A DNA stretch of 27,150 nt from Pseudomonadota bacterium (GTDB lineage: Bacteria; Pseudomonadota; Gammaproteobacteria; Burkholderiales; Burkholderiaceae_B): assembly GCA_023439305.1 (NCBI GenBank), contig JAEXOO010000013.1, positions 1 through 27,150 on the forward strand. The letters run 5' to 3'. This document shows positions 1 to 10,184 of this stretch, in pieces. How positions within the stretch are numbered: position 1 is the first letter of the stretch; the number at the start of each line of letters is the position of its first letter. The notes under the pieces are model-generated. The model ran no database searches, was not told where the DNA came from, and saw nothing but the letters and a program-made list of their open reading frames with translations. The position numbers were made by a program, and so were the translations under genes.

Positions 1-80
1 CGCAGGTCGAATTCACCTATGACCAGGTGGATCGTGCCAAATTGGATCCCGTTCTTGATTTCAAGGGTAAGAAGCGATGA
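1..80 (+). CDS. rimP: Ribosome maturation factor RimP, C-terminal end only
   Basis: Only the last 25 codons are in the window (frame from position 3, TGA at 78-80), ending in VLDFKGKKR. That tail matches the C-terminus of RimP, the 30S maturation factor that lies directly upstream of nusA in most proteobacteria. The stop overlaps the nusA start as ATGA, which implies translational coupling. The call rests on the short tail plus the rimP-nusA-infB order. Confidence 0.85.
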   Translation, partial: QVEFTYDQVDRAKLDPVLDFKGKKR

Positions 81-1561
81 GTCGCGAAATTCTATTGCTG
101 GTCGATGCGCTGGCGCGTGAAAAATCCGTAGCACGTGAAGTTGTTTTCAGCGCGCTTGAGAGCGCCTTGGCTTCGGCCATGAAGAAACGCTTCAAGGAAG
201 ATGTCGATATCCGCGTGGATATCGACCGGGAGACCGGCGACCACGAAGGCTTTCGCCGCTGGCTGGTCGTCCCTGACGAAGCGGGTCTGCAGGAGCCGGA
301 CAAGCAGGAACTGTATTCCGACGCCCTGGAAATCGATCCCGAACTCGAGGTGGGCGACTATATCGAAGAGCCACTGGAACCCATCGAGTTTGGTCGCATC
401 GGCGCTCAGGCGGCCAAGCAGGCCATCTTGCAGAAGATCCGCGACGCCGAGCGCGAACAGGTCCTGAACGACTTTCTGGAGCGCGGCGAGACCATCGTGT
501 CCGGCACGGTCAAGCGCATGGACAAAGGTGATGTCATCATCGAGATGGGCAAGATCGAAGCCCGCCTGCCCCGGTCCGAAATGATCCCCAAGGAAAACAT
601 CCGCGTGGGCGATCGCGTCCGCGCCTGGGTGCAGAAGGTCGATTACGCGGCCCGTGGTCAGCAGGTCATTCTGTCGCGTACGGCGCCTGAGTTCATCAAG
701 GAGCTGTTCGAGAACGAAGTCCCCGAGATCGAGCAAGGATTGCTGGAAATCAAAGCGGCGGCTCGCGATGCGGGCGTGCGTGCCAAGATCGCTGTCATCG
801 CCTACGACAAGCGCATCGATCCCATCGGCACCTGCGTGGGCATGCGTGGCTCCCGCGTCACCGCTGTACGCAACGAGCTGGGCGGTGAGCAGGTCGATAT
901 CGTGTTGTGGGCCGATGACCCGGCGGAATTCGTCATCGGCGCCTTGGCGCCTGCGCATGTCGAGTCCATTCTGGTGGACGAAGACAAGCACGCCATGGAT
1001 GTCGTGGTCGACGAAGAAAATCTGCCCAAGGCGATCGGCGCCCGCGGCCAGAACGTGCGTCTGGCGTCGGAGCTGACCGGCTGGCAGATCAACATCATGA
1101 CGCCCGAGGAAAGCCGCAATCGCCAGGACGAAGAGCGCGAAGAAGTGCGCGCGACCTTCATGTCCCGCCTGGATGTGGATGAAGACGTGGCCAATATCCT
1201 GATCGACGAAGGCTTTACCGGCCTGGAAGAAATCGCTTACGTGCCCCTGCAGGAATTGCAGGAGATCGACGCGTTTGACGAGGATATGGTCAATGAGCTG
1301 CGCGCCCGCGCCCGCAATGCACTCCTGAGCGAAGCCATCGCCAAGGAAGAGCTGGTGCAGACCGCTGCCAAGGAGCTGGCTGGCATCGAAGGCATTACGC
1401 CCGAGATCATCGCCAAGCTGGCCGAAAACGAGATTACAACGCTGGATGACCTGGCCGAACTGGCCACGGATGAGCTGTCCGACATGGTTGGGCTGGGCCA
1501 GGACGAGGCCAGCGAGCTCATCATGCGCGCTCGCGCTCATTGGTTTGACGACGAGGCCTGA
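77..1561 (+). CDS. nusA: Transcription termination/antitermination factor NusA
   Basis: NusA binds RNA polymerase and nascent RNA and modulates pausing, termination and antitermination. The 494-residue product has the full proteobacterial layout: an N-terminal polymerase-binding domain (about 1-125), an S1 domain (about 135-200), and two KH domains with GXXG-type loops (GMRG at 255-258, GARG at 321-324). Two acidic C-terminal repeats follow (about 365-425 and 440-494), the second containing GIEGITPEIIAKL. This is the usual length for E. coli-type NusA with both AR repeats. The ATG overlaps the rimP stop, fixing the start. The gene lies second in the rimP-nusA-infB-rbfA-truB operon. Confidence 0.98.
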   Translation: MSREILLLVDALAREKSVAREVVFSALESALASAMKKRFKEDVDIRVDIDRETGDHEGFRRWLVVPDEAGLQEPDKQELYSDALEIDPELEVGDYIEEPLEPIEFGRIGAQAAKQAILQKIRDAEREQVLNDFLERGETIVSGTVKRMDKGDVIIEMGKIEARLPRSEMIPKENIRVGDRVRAWVQKVDYAARGQQVILSRTAPEFIKELFENEVPEIEQGLLEIKAAARDAGVRAKIAVIAYDKRIDPIGTCVGMRGSRVTAVRNELGGEQVDIVLWADDPAEFVIGALAPAHVESILVDEDKHAMDVVVDEENLPKAIGARGQNVRLASELTGWQINIMTPEESRNRQDEEREEVRATFMSRLDVDEDVANILIDEGFTGLEEIAYVPLQELQEIDAFDEDMVNELRARARNALLSEAIAKEELVQTAAKELAGIEGITPEIIAKLAENEITTLDDLAELATDELSDMVGLGQDEASELIMRARAHWFDDEA

Positions 1562-1629
1562 TTATGACCCCCTAGGTCCCGCGCGTTGTATTCATTAAGA
1601 ATAGTTGTAGTAAAGCAAGAGAGAGTCGA

Positions 1630-4600
1630 ATGCCGAGTAACACTGTCGCCCAGTTCGCTCAAGAACTGAAAATGCCTGCGAACGTTCTGCTGGAGCAGCT
1701 GCGCACCGCAGGTATTGAGCTCAAATCGGTAGATGATGCAATTACTGATTCGGATAAGGCGAAGCTGCTTGAGTCGTTGCGCCGTTCGCACGGCAGTCAG
1801 GAAAATAAAATCACCCTGACCCGCCGCAAGACGTCCGAGATCCGTCAAGATGACGGATCCGGCCGGTCGCGCACGATCCAAGTGGAAACACGCAAGAAAC
1901 GCGTGTTTGTCAAACGTGATCCGTCCGAGCTGGTGGCAGAGGCAACGGCTGCGATGCACGAGGAAAATGCCCGGCAGGCAGCGGCTCAGGCCGAAGAGGC
2001 CAGCCAGGCTGCTCCCGAGCCGGTCGAGCCAGTTGCTGCGCCTGTCGCCGAGCCCGTGGCCCCGGTCGTCGAGCCCGAACCGCCTGTGGCGGCTGAGCCG
2101 GCTCCGGTTGAACCCGTTGTCGAACCGACTCCTCCTGCTCCTGCGCCGGAACCTGCCGCTCCTGTGGAGCCCGTAGTGGCCGTCGAAGATAGTCAATCCA
2201 AACCTGAACCCCAGCCCCAGGAACAGGCGGCGGCGCCTTCGGACCTTCCCGAAGCCCCCGCTCCAGAACCGACGGCTGAGGCTCCATCCACCCAGGCCAA
2301 GGCCGAAGAGAAGCCAGTGGTACCTACTAAATCTGCTTCAGAAGTTCGTCAATCTACTCCTGTGAATAAATCTCAGCATCCCCAAGGGGCCAAGTCGCCC
2401 GCTTCGACCGGAAAGTCCCGGGAACTGCCTGGCGTCGGCCAGCGCCGCGCGGCCCGTGGCCCCGTCATTCCTCCGGTCGCTGCCGATGTGGAACAGGATC
2501 AAGACCGCGAGCGCGCCCGCAAGGCGGCTGAAGCCGAAGCGGCGGCGTTGCGTGAAATGCTGAATCGTCCGCGCAAGGTGCTGCGTGCGCCTGAGCCCGA
2601 AGGCGAGGCCAAGGCCGGCGCCAAGGGTGTGCAGAAAAAAGACGCCAAAGGCGCCAAGACGGACAAGGCGCCCGGCAAGGTCGTCAAGACCGACGCCGCT
2701 CCAGGCTGGGGTGGCGATGCCAGCCGCAAGAAGCAGCCGTCCAAGGCGGATGTCGCCTCGGCAGGCGCCGGCGGCGCACGCGAAGGCTGGAAGTCCAATG
2801 CCAAGGCGGGACGCGGCAAGGGTGGTCGTGGCGGTCGCAATGCGCAGCAGGACCGTCGTGAACCGCAGGTGGCTGAATTCATCGCCCGCGAAGTCCACGT
2901 GCCGGAAACCATTTCCGTCAGCGATCTGGCGCACCGCATGGCCGTCAAGGCCGCCGAAGTTATCAAGCACCTGATGAAACTGGGTCAGATGGTCACCATC
3001 AACCAGGTTCTGGATCAGGAAACGGCCATGATCCTGGTCGAAGAACTGGGCCACAAGGCCATTGCGGCCAAGTTGGACGATCCCGAAGCCTTCCTGGTTG
3101 ATACCGAAGCCACGGACGCCGAACTCAAGCCGCGCGCTCCCGTGGTTACCGTCATGGGCCACGTGGATCACGGCAAGACCTCGCTGCTGGACTATATCCG
3201 TCGCACCAAGATCGCCTCGGGCGAAGCCGGCGGCATCACCCAGCACATCGGCGCCTACAACGTGAAGACCGAGCGCGGCACCGCAACCTTCCTGGATACC
3301 CCCGGTCACGAAGCCTTTACGGCCATGCGTGCCCGTGGCACCAAGGCGACCGACGTGGTCATCCTGGTTGTGGCTTCCGACGACGGCGTCATGCCCCAGA
3401 CCCGTGAAGCCATCCACCATGCCCGCGCCGCCGGCGTGCCGCTGGTGGTGGCCATCAACAAGATCGACAAGCCCGAAGCCAATCCCGAGCGCGTCAAGCA
3501 GGAACTGGTCGCCGAAGAGGTCGTGCCTGAAGAATACGGCGGCGACGTGCCATTCATCGCCGTGTCCGCCAAGACCGGCCAAGGTATCGACGAGCTGCTG
3601 GAAAACGTGTTGCTGCAGGCCGAAATGCTGGAGCTGACCGCTCAGGTCGAAGCGCCTGCCAAGGGCACCGTCATTGAAGCCCGCCTGGACAAGGGTCGCG
3701 GCCCGGTCGCCACCATTCTGGTGCAAAGCGGCACCCTGCACCGTGGCGACACTGTGCTGGTTGGCGCATCCTTCGGCCGCGTGCGCGCCATGGTCAACGA
3801 ACTGGGCAAGTCGCTCAGCTCGGCTGGTCCTTCCATTCCGGTGGAAATCCAAGGCCTGACCGAAGTGCCGGCCGCAGGCGACGAAATGGTCGTGATGGCC
3901 GACGAACGCAAAGCGCGTGAAATCGCTTTGTTCCGTCAAGGCAAGTTCCGCGACGTCAAGCTGTCGCGCCAACAGGCCGCCAAGCTGGAGTCCATGTTCG
4001 ACAACATGGGCGAAGGCACCCAGACCTTGTCGCTGATCATCAAGACCGACGTGCAGGGCTCGCAGGAAGCGCTGGTGCAGTCGCTGCTCAAGCTCTCCAC
4101 CGACGAGGTGCGCGTGGAAGTGGTGCATGCGGCCGTGGGCGGCATCTCGGAAAGCGACGTCAACCTGGCCATCGCTTCCAATGCGGTAGTCATCGGCTTT
4201 AACGTGCGCGCCGAGCAAAGCGCCAAGAAAGTGGCCGAGGCCAATGGCATCGACCTGCGCTACTACAACATCATTTACGATGCGGTGGACGAGATCAAGG
4301 CAGCCCTGTCGGGCATGCTGGCTCCCGAGCAGCGCGAAGAAGTCATCGGCATGGTCGAGATCCGCGAGGTCTACACCGTGTCGCGCATCGGTTCGGTGGC
4401 CGGTTGTATGGTTACCGAAGGCGTGGTGCGCCGCGACTCGCAAGTGCGGCTGCTGCGCAACAACGTTGTGCATTGGACCGGCCATCTGGACTCGTTGCGC
4501 CGCTTCAAGGACGACGTCAAGGAAGTGCGTTCGGGCTTTGACTGCGGTATCACGCTGCGCGGCAACAACGATATCCAAGTGGGCGACCAGCTCGAGGTCT

Positions 4601-4632
4601 TCGAGATCAAAGAGATCGCCCGGACGCTTTAA
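1630..4632 (+). CDS. infB: Translation initiation factor IF-2
   Basis: IF-2 is the GTPase that brings initiator fMet-tRNA to the 30S subunit and promotes subunit joining. The protein is 1000 residues, long for the family because of its linker. It begins with an IF2_N domain (about 1-52). An extremely Ala/Pro/Glu/Val-rich linker (about 105-240) and a Lys/Gly-rich basic stretch (about 310-410) follow, then a second IF2_N-like helical segment near 425-475. G-domain motifs are intact: GHVDHGKT (510-517), DTPGH (from 556), NKID (610-613) and SAK (from 646). The beta-barrel and C-terminal fMet-tRNA domains complete it. A purine-rich AGAGAGAG precedes the ATG. The 68-nt gap after nusA has no terminator. 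Confidence 0.98.
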   Translation: MPSNTVAQFAQELKMPANVLLEQLRTAGIELKSVDDAITDSDKAKLLESLRRSHGSQENKITLTRRKTSEIRQDDGSGRSRTIQVETRKKRVFVKRDPSELVAEATAAMHEENARQAAAQAEEASQAAPEPVEPVAAPVAEPVAPVVEPEPPVAAEPAPVEPVVEPTPPAPAPEPAAPVEPVVAVEDSQSKPEPQPQEQAAAPSDLPEAPAPEPTAEAPSTQAKAEEKPVVPTKSASEVRQSTPVNKSQHPQGAKSPASTGKSRELPGVGQRRAARGPVIPPVAADVEQDQDRERARKAAEAEAAALREMLNRPRKVLRAPEPEGEAKAGAKGVQKKDAKGAKTDKAPGKVVKTDAAPGWGGDASRKKQPSKADVASAGAGGAREGWKSNAKAGRGKGGRGGRNAQQDRREPQVAEFIAREVHVPETISVSDLAHRMAVKAAEVIKHLMKLGQMVTINQVLDQETAMILVEELGHKAIAAKLDDPEAFLVDTEATDAELKPRAPVVTVMGHVDHGKTSLLDYIRRTKIASGEAGGITQHIGAYNVKTERGTATFLDTPGHEAFTAMRARGTKATDVVILVVASDDGVMPQTREAIHHARAAGVPLVVAINKIDKPEANPERVKQELVAEEVVPEEYGGDVPFIAVSAKTGQGIDELLENVLLQAEMLELTAQVEAPAKGTVIEARLDKGRGPVATILVQSGTLHRGDTVLVGASFGRVRAMVNELGKSLSSAGPSIPVEIQGLTEVPAAGDEMVVMADERKAREIALFRQGKFRDVKLSRQQAAKLESMFDNMGEGTQTLSLIIKTDVQGSQEALVQSLLKLSTDEVRVEVVHAAVGGISESDVNLAIASNAVVIGFNVRAEQSAKKVAEANGIDLRYYNIIYDAVDEIKAALSGMLAPEQREEVIGMVEIREVYTVSRIGSVAGCMVTEGVVRRDSQVRLLRNNVVHWTGHLDSLRRFKDDVKEVRSGFDCGITLRGNNDIQVGDQLEVFEIKEIARTL

Positions 4633-4635
4633 TTC

Positions 4636-5055
4636 ATGGCAAGACACAAGTCCAAACCAAACCCTGGGCGCAATACGCGCCTGGCCGACCAGATCCAGAA
4701 GGATCTGGCGGTCCTGATCCAGCGCGAGATCGACATGACCCGCGCCGGTCTGATCACCCTGACCGGCGTGGAGTTGTCTCCGGACTACGCACACGCTAAA
4801 ATTTATTATTCGGTGCTTGGCGCCGAACCCGAGGCGGCCCAGGCTGTCCTATCGGAGAAAGCAGGCTGGCTGCATTCGCAACTGTATAAGCTGTTGCATA
4901 TCCACACGGTGCCCACCTTGCATTTCCACCACGACAGACAGCTGGAACGCGGCATGGAACTGTCCAAGCTGATCGATAGTGCCAACAAGGCCGACAGCGA
5001 ACGCATGAATGCTTCGGCCTCCCCGGCCGACGACGACCCTGACGAACAGTCCTGA
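4636..5055 (+). CDS. rbfA: 30S ribosome-binding factor RbfA
   Basis: RbfA is a KH-like cold-shock factor for 30S maturation and 16S rRNA 5'-end processing. The 139-residue protein has the family's N-terminal RLADQIQKDLAVLIQREI helix, a central VELSPDYAHAKIYYSV strand region and the LHFHHDRQLERGMEL motif near its end. The C-terminal tail after about residue 115 is Ser/Ala/Asp-rich and looks disordered. The gene starts 3 nt after the infB stop, so the two are co-transcribed and probably translationally coupled. Confidence 0.96.
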   Translation: MARHKSKPNPGRNTRLADQIQKDLAVLIQREIDMTRAGLITLTGVELSPDYAHAKIYYSVLGAEPEAAQAVLSEKAGWLHSQLYKLLHIHTVPTLHFHHDRQLERGMELSKLIDSANKADSERMNASASPADDDPDEQS

Positions 5056-5087
5056 CTCGGCTGTTGTTTTTCACGGACTGACACACA

Positions 5088-5837
5088 ATGGCTACGCGAC
5101 GACGCGGGCAGTTGATTGATGGTGTGCTGCTGCTGGACAAGCCAGAGGGCTTGTCCAGCAACCACGCCCTGCAACGCGCCCGCCGTACCCTGGACGCCCG
5201 CAAGGCCGGCCATACCGGTACTTTGGACCCTTTCGCCACAGGACTGCTGGTCTGCTGTTTCGGCAGAGCCACGAAGATTTCCTCCACCATGCTGGAAGCG
5301 GACAAAGCCTACGAGGCCACGGTGGCTTTCGGACAGGAAACCGATTCAGGCGATCTGACCGGCAATATCGTGGCGCAGGCCACTGACTTCAACGGGGTGA
5401 CTCAGGAAGCGCTGGAAGCGGTGCTGCCGGCATTCCGAGGCCCCATTTCACAGGTGCCGCCCATGTACTCCGCGCTCAAGCGCGACGGCAAGCCCCTGTA
5501 CGAATATGCCCGGCAGGGCATAGAGCTGGAACGTGAACCACGACAGGTCGTGATTCGCGAGTTGAACGTGCTGGAATGCACACCGCATTTCGCGCGTCTG
5601 TATGTGCGTTGCAGCAAGGGAACCTATATCCGGACCCTGGCGCAGGACATCGGTCGCGCACTGGGATGCTATGCCCACCTGTCGGCCCTGCGCCGCACGG
5701 AGCTGGGACCTTTTCACATCGACGACGCCTACGGCCTTGAACCGCTGCAGGCGATGGAAGACCCGATGTCGGCCTTGCTGGCCATCGAGAGCTTGCCTAC
5801 CGAGATTTTGCCCAAGAAACTTCAATCAGAAGGATGA
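5088..5837 (+). CDS. truB: tRNA pseudouridine(55) synthase TruB
   Basis: TruB converts U55 in the T-loop of tRNAs to pseudouridine. The 249-residue protein has the LLLDKPEGLSS opening motif and GHTGTLDPFATG with the catalytic aspartate at D47. Further TruB motifs are VPPMYSALKRDGKPLYEYAR and CSKGTYIRTLAQDIG. The length suits TruB lacking a long C-terminal PUA extension. The upstream Shine-Dalgarno is weak. Codons 15-24 form a perfect 13-bp hairpin (5131-5160), reported separately. It follows rbfA by 32 nt and precedes typA by 3 nt. Confidence 0.97.
   Translation: MATRRRGQLIDGVLLLDKPEGLSSNHALQRARRTLDARKAGHTGTLDPFATGLLVCCFGRATKISSTMLEADKAYEATVAFGQETDSGDLTGNIVAQATDFNGVTQEALEAVLPAFRGPISQVPPMYSALKRDGKPLYEYARQGIELEREPRQVVIRELNVLECTPHFARLYVRCSKGTYIRTLAQDIGRALGCYAHLSALRRTELGPFHIDDAYGLEPLQAMEDPMSALLAIESLPTEILPKKLQSEG
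5131..5160 (+). other. Perfect 13-bp hairpin inside the start of truB
   Basis: Arms 5131-5143 and 5148-5160 are exact reverse complements around the 4-nt loop AGAG, 43 nt after the truB start. There is no U-tract, so it is not an intrinsic terminator. It lies over the codons for the conserved LLDKPEGLSS motif, so coincidence of codon choice is possible. It could also slow initiating ribosomes. Confidence 0.5.
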
Positions 5838-5840
5838 GTT

Positions 5841-7658
<1,818 letters not shown>

Positions 7659-7680
7659 TCCGCGTCTGTTTCGCTTGAAA

Positions 7681-7711
7681 AACGCCTGCACGTTTGTGCA
7701 GGCGTTTTTTT
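7681..7711 (+). terminator. Intrinsic terminator of the nusA-typA operon
   Basis: An 11-bp perfect stem (7681-7691 with 7696-7706) around the loop GTTT is followed by an unbroken T run through 7711. It begins 22 nt after the typA stop. Confidence 0.93.
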
Positions 7712-7851
7712 ATGTTTGTTAGAAGCGGACGGAAGCGATGAAAAAGCAGGCCTAGTAGTGGAATATAAATGATTGGCTAGGATTGGACTTGAGGCCGGCG
7801 CAAGAGGTAGAGGATTTGACCATAGCACCGGAATACGGAGCATGAGTGAAA

Positions 7852-7874
7852 GAGGCGCTCTGGACGGGCGCCTC
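7852..7874 (-). terminator. Possible terminator of the ABC transporter operon
   Basis: GAGGCGC (7852-7858) and GCGCCTC (7868-7874) form a 7-bp GC-rich stem 13 nt past the stop of the last permease gene. On the minus strand it is followed by only TTTC, so it is a weak or Rho-assisted terminator. The rest of 7712-7851, between this site and the typA terminator, contains nothing I can interpret. Confidence 0.45.
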
Positions 7875-7887
7875 AGATACCCGAGCG

Positions 7888-8589
7888 TCAGCGATTCAGA
7901 AAGGCCAGCTGGCGTTTTTCCAAAATGCGGAAAGCGCCGACCAGCGCGAAGGACACGCCCAGGTAGATCAGGGCGGCGATGCCGTACGACGTGAAGGTCT
8001 GGTAAGTGGCCGCGTTGGCGTCGCGGGCAATTTTTAGCACGTCGGGCACCGTCGCCGTGAACGCCAGCGAGGTCGCGTGCAGCATCAGGATGACTTCGTT
8101 GCTGTAGGCGGGCAGGGCGCGGCGCAGCGCCTGGGGCAGGATCACGCGCCGGTACAGAGTCCAGCCCGACATGCCGTAGGCTCGTGCGGCCTCAACCTCG
8201 CCCGGTGGCATGGAGCGTATGGCGCCCGCAAAGATCTCGGTGGTGTAGCCCACGGTATTGAGTGTCAGCGCCAGCACCAGACAGTTGAAACCGCTCTGGA
8301 AAAAGGCTTCCAGGGGCGGCACGGCCTTGATGATGGCCAGCTTGTACATGGCGGTGTAGATCAGCAGGATCTGCACGTACAGCGGCGTGCCGCGAAAGAA
8401 ATACGTGAAGGCTCCGATGGGGCGCGACAGCCAGGGTCGGGCCGATACCCGTCCCATCGCCATGAAGATAGACAGGAAAAAGCCCAGGGTCACGGCCAGC
8501 ACCAGCAGCCACAGCGTCATGGCCAGGCCCGAGAGCTGACCATTACTCTGGTACAGGTAGGCGCGCCAGAATTCGTTCAGGACATCCAT
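7888..8589 (-). CDS. Polar amino-acid ABC transporter permease, HisM-like
   Basis: This inner-membrane permease belongs to the His/Glu/Gln/Arg/opine family (BPD_transp_1 fold). At 233 residues it resembles HisM, with several hydrophobic segments and the FRGTPLYVQ motif near 65-73. The cytoplasmic EAA loop EAARAYGMSGWTLYRRVILP would dock the ATPase. Its ATG overlaps the upstream permease stop as TGATG, and GGAGG lies about 9 nt before the start. With the adjacent permease it would form a heterodimeric channel for basic amino acids. Substrate is inferred from the HisJ-like binding protein in the same operon. Confidence 0.9.
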   Translation of the reverse strand: MDVLNEFWRAYLYQSNGQLSGLAMTLWLLVLAVTLGFFLSIFMAMGRVSARPWLSRPIGAFTYFFRGTPLYVQILLIYTAMYKLAIIKAVPPLEAFFQSGFNCLVLALTLNTVGYTTEIFAGAIRSMPPGEVEAARAYGMSGWTLYRRVILPQALRRALPAYSNEVILMLHATSLAFTATVPDVLKIARDANAATYQTFTSYGIAALIYLGVSFALVGAFRILEKRQLAFLNR

Positions 8590-9278
8590 CAGAACTCGAC
8601 CCTCCGTACGCCCATGTTGTAGCGCCGTTCCAGATAGCGTAGTCCCACGTTGCTGATGGCCGTCAGGCCCAGGTAGATCAATGCCGTCAGGCCGACGAAC
8701 AAGAAGGAGTTGAAGGTGGCATTGCCGGCATTCTGGGCAATCTTGACGACGTCGCTCAGCCCGATCAGGGATACCAGCGCCGTGGATTTGAGCAGCACTT
8801 GCCAGTTGTTGCCCAGGCCGGGCAGGGCGTAACGCATCATCTGGGGGATCTGGATGCGGCGCAGGATAAGCAGCGTGCTCCAGCCACAGGCCTTGCCGGC
8901 TTCGATCTGGCCTTTAGGGATGGCCATCAGGGCGCCGCGGAAGGTTTCAGCGAAATAGGCCCCGTAAATGAAGCCCAGGGTGACAACGCCGGCACCGAAA
9001 GGATCGATTTCGATCATGTCGATTTCCAGCCAGTCGGTGAAATCATTCAGCCAGATTTGTAGACTGAAGAAAAACAGCATCAGCAGTACCAGGTCGGGAA
9101 TGCCCCGGATCAGTGTTGTGTACAGGCCGCCCGACAGCCGCAGCAGCGGCGCGCGGGACAACTTCATGAGGGCCGCGAGCAGGCCCAGCGCCAGGGACAC
9201 CAGCAGCGACAGAATCGCCAGCTTGATGGTTTCCCAGGTGCCGGCCAGCAACTGCGGCCCGTAACCGTAAAGCAGCAT
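8589..9278 (-). CDS. Polar amino-acid ABC transporter permease, HisQ-like
   Basis: The 229-residue integral membrane protein resembles HisQ, with the N-terminal TWETIKLAILSLLVSLALG segment, an IRGIPDLVLLMLFFF motif and an EAA-type loop containing EAGKACGWSTLLILRRIQIP. It is the partner of the overlapping HisM-like permease and starts 15 nt after the binding-protein stop. Position between the binding protein and HisM follows the hisJ-Q-M order of enterobacteria. Confidence 0.9.
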   Translation of the reverse strand: MLLYGYGPQLLAGTWETIKLAILSLLVSLALGLLAALMKLSRAPLLRLSGGLYTTLIRGIPDLVLLMLFFFSLQIWLNDFTDWLEIDMIEIDPFGAGVVTLGFIYGAYFAETFRGALMAIPKGQIEAGKACGWSTLLILRRIQIPQMMRYALPGLGNNWQVLLKSTALVSLIGLSDVVKIAQNAGNATFNSFLFVGLTALIYLGLTAISNVGLRYLERRYNMGVRRVEF

Positions 9279-9293
9279 GGTCTAGCGTCCAGT

Positions 9294-10085
9294 TCAGGGA
9301 GCGATGCGGATGTTTTCTTTCTGGAAGTACTTGTCTGCAAAGGTCTGGAGTGTTCCGTCGGCCTTCATGTCGCGCAAGACTTGGTCTACCGCTGTCTTGA
9401 GCTTTTTGTTGCCTTTGCGCATGCCCATGGCGATGGGTTCGTTCAGGATGGGGCTGTCGGTGATGACCGCGCCTGTCAGCTCAAAGTCGGCGCCGGCCGG
9501 TTTGGTCAGAAAGCCCTCTACGGCATTCTGGGCTTCCTGGAAGGTGGCGTCCACGCGCCCGCCCGCCAGGTCATTGAAGGCGTCGGTGTAGCTGGGGTAG
9601 GCCACGATCGTCACTCCGTTGGGCGCCCAGTTCTGGCGCGCGTAGGTTTCCATGGTGGTACCTTGCTGCACGCCGACCCGCTTGCCTTTCAGGGACTCGA
9701 CTGTGGGTTCCAGCGTGCTGCCTTTGCGTGCGGCCAGGCGCACGGGAACGATGTACATGGCTTCAGTGAAGTCGATGACCTTGGCGCGCGCCTCTGTGGC
9801 CGTCATGGTGGAATTGGCCAGGTCGAATTTGCGGGCCTGCAGGCCGGGAATCAAGCTGTCGAACGAGGTGTCCACCCAGATGCACTTGGATTGCAGGCGT
9901 TTGCAGATCTCGTTGCCGATGTCGATGTCAAAGCCTTGCAATTCGCCACTGGGGCTGAGGTATTCGAACGGTGGATAGCCGGCTTCGGTTGCAAAGCGGA
10001 TTTCTTCAATTCCGGCGGCCTGGGCCGCAGGCAATGCGGCGCTGCAAAAGGCCGCCATCAGAAGGCGGGCAAGGATCTTGTTCAT
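9294..10085 (-). CDS. Periplasmic amino-acid-binding protein, HisJ/ArgT-like
   Basis: A family-3 solute-binding protein that would deliver lysine, arginine, ornithine or histidine to the adjacent permeases. The ATG at 10085 is preferred over an in-frame ATG at 10124. It has AGGAG about 6 nt upstream and begins a clean signal peptide, MNKILARLLMAAF followed by an Ala-rich core, probably cut after AAQA. Mature features include the GFDID family signature, the ICKRLQSKC cysteine pair seen in HisJ, and SLKGKRVGVQQGTTMETYA. Length from this start is 263 residues. No hisP-type ATPase follows. Confidence 0.92.
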   Translation of the reverse strand: MNKILARLLMAAFCSAALPAAQAAGIEEIRFATEAGYPPFEYLSPSGELQGFDIDIGNEICKRLQSKCIWVDTSFDSLIPGLQARKFDLANSTMTATEARAKVIDFTEAMYIVPVRLAARKGSTLEPTVESLKGKRVGVQQGTTMETYARQNWAPNGVTIVAYPSYTDAFNDLAGGRVDATFQEAQNAVEGFLTKPAGADFELTGAVITDSPILNEPIAMGMRKGNKKLKTAVDQVLRDMKADGTLQTFADKYFQKENIRIAP

Positions 10086-10129
10086 GTGTGCTCCTGCAAA
10101 TATCGACAAGCTTGTGGCGTTCAATACAA

Positions 10130-10157
10130 ATTCGGCCCTGCTGATGGAGGGCCGAAT
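10130..10157 (-). terminator. Terminator between the LOG-family gene and the ABC operon
   Basis: ATTCGGCCCT (10130-10139) and AGGGCCGAAT (10148-10157) form a perfect 10-bp stem with an 8-nt loop. Read on the minus strand it is followed by TTTGT. It lies 27 nt past the LOG-gene stop and 44 nt before the binding-protein start, so it should separate the two transcription units. Confidence 0.75.
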
Positions 10158-10184
10158 AAAGACTGCAAATTTAACCCGTCTGCC

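Noticed and set aside
2338..4794. A 818-codon open frame on the minus strand opposite infB, and similar long antisense frames opposite nusA (92-1540), typA (5826-7691), polA (12271-13566) and others
   Set aside because: These are shadows of GC-rich coding strands with strong third-position bias. Their products are rich in His, Gln, Asp and Arg with no recognisable domains, and the opposite strand holds a well-supported core gene.
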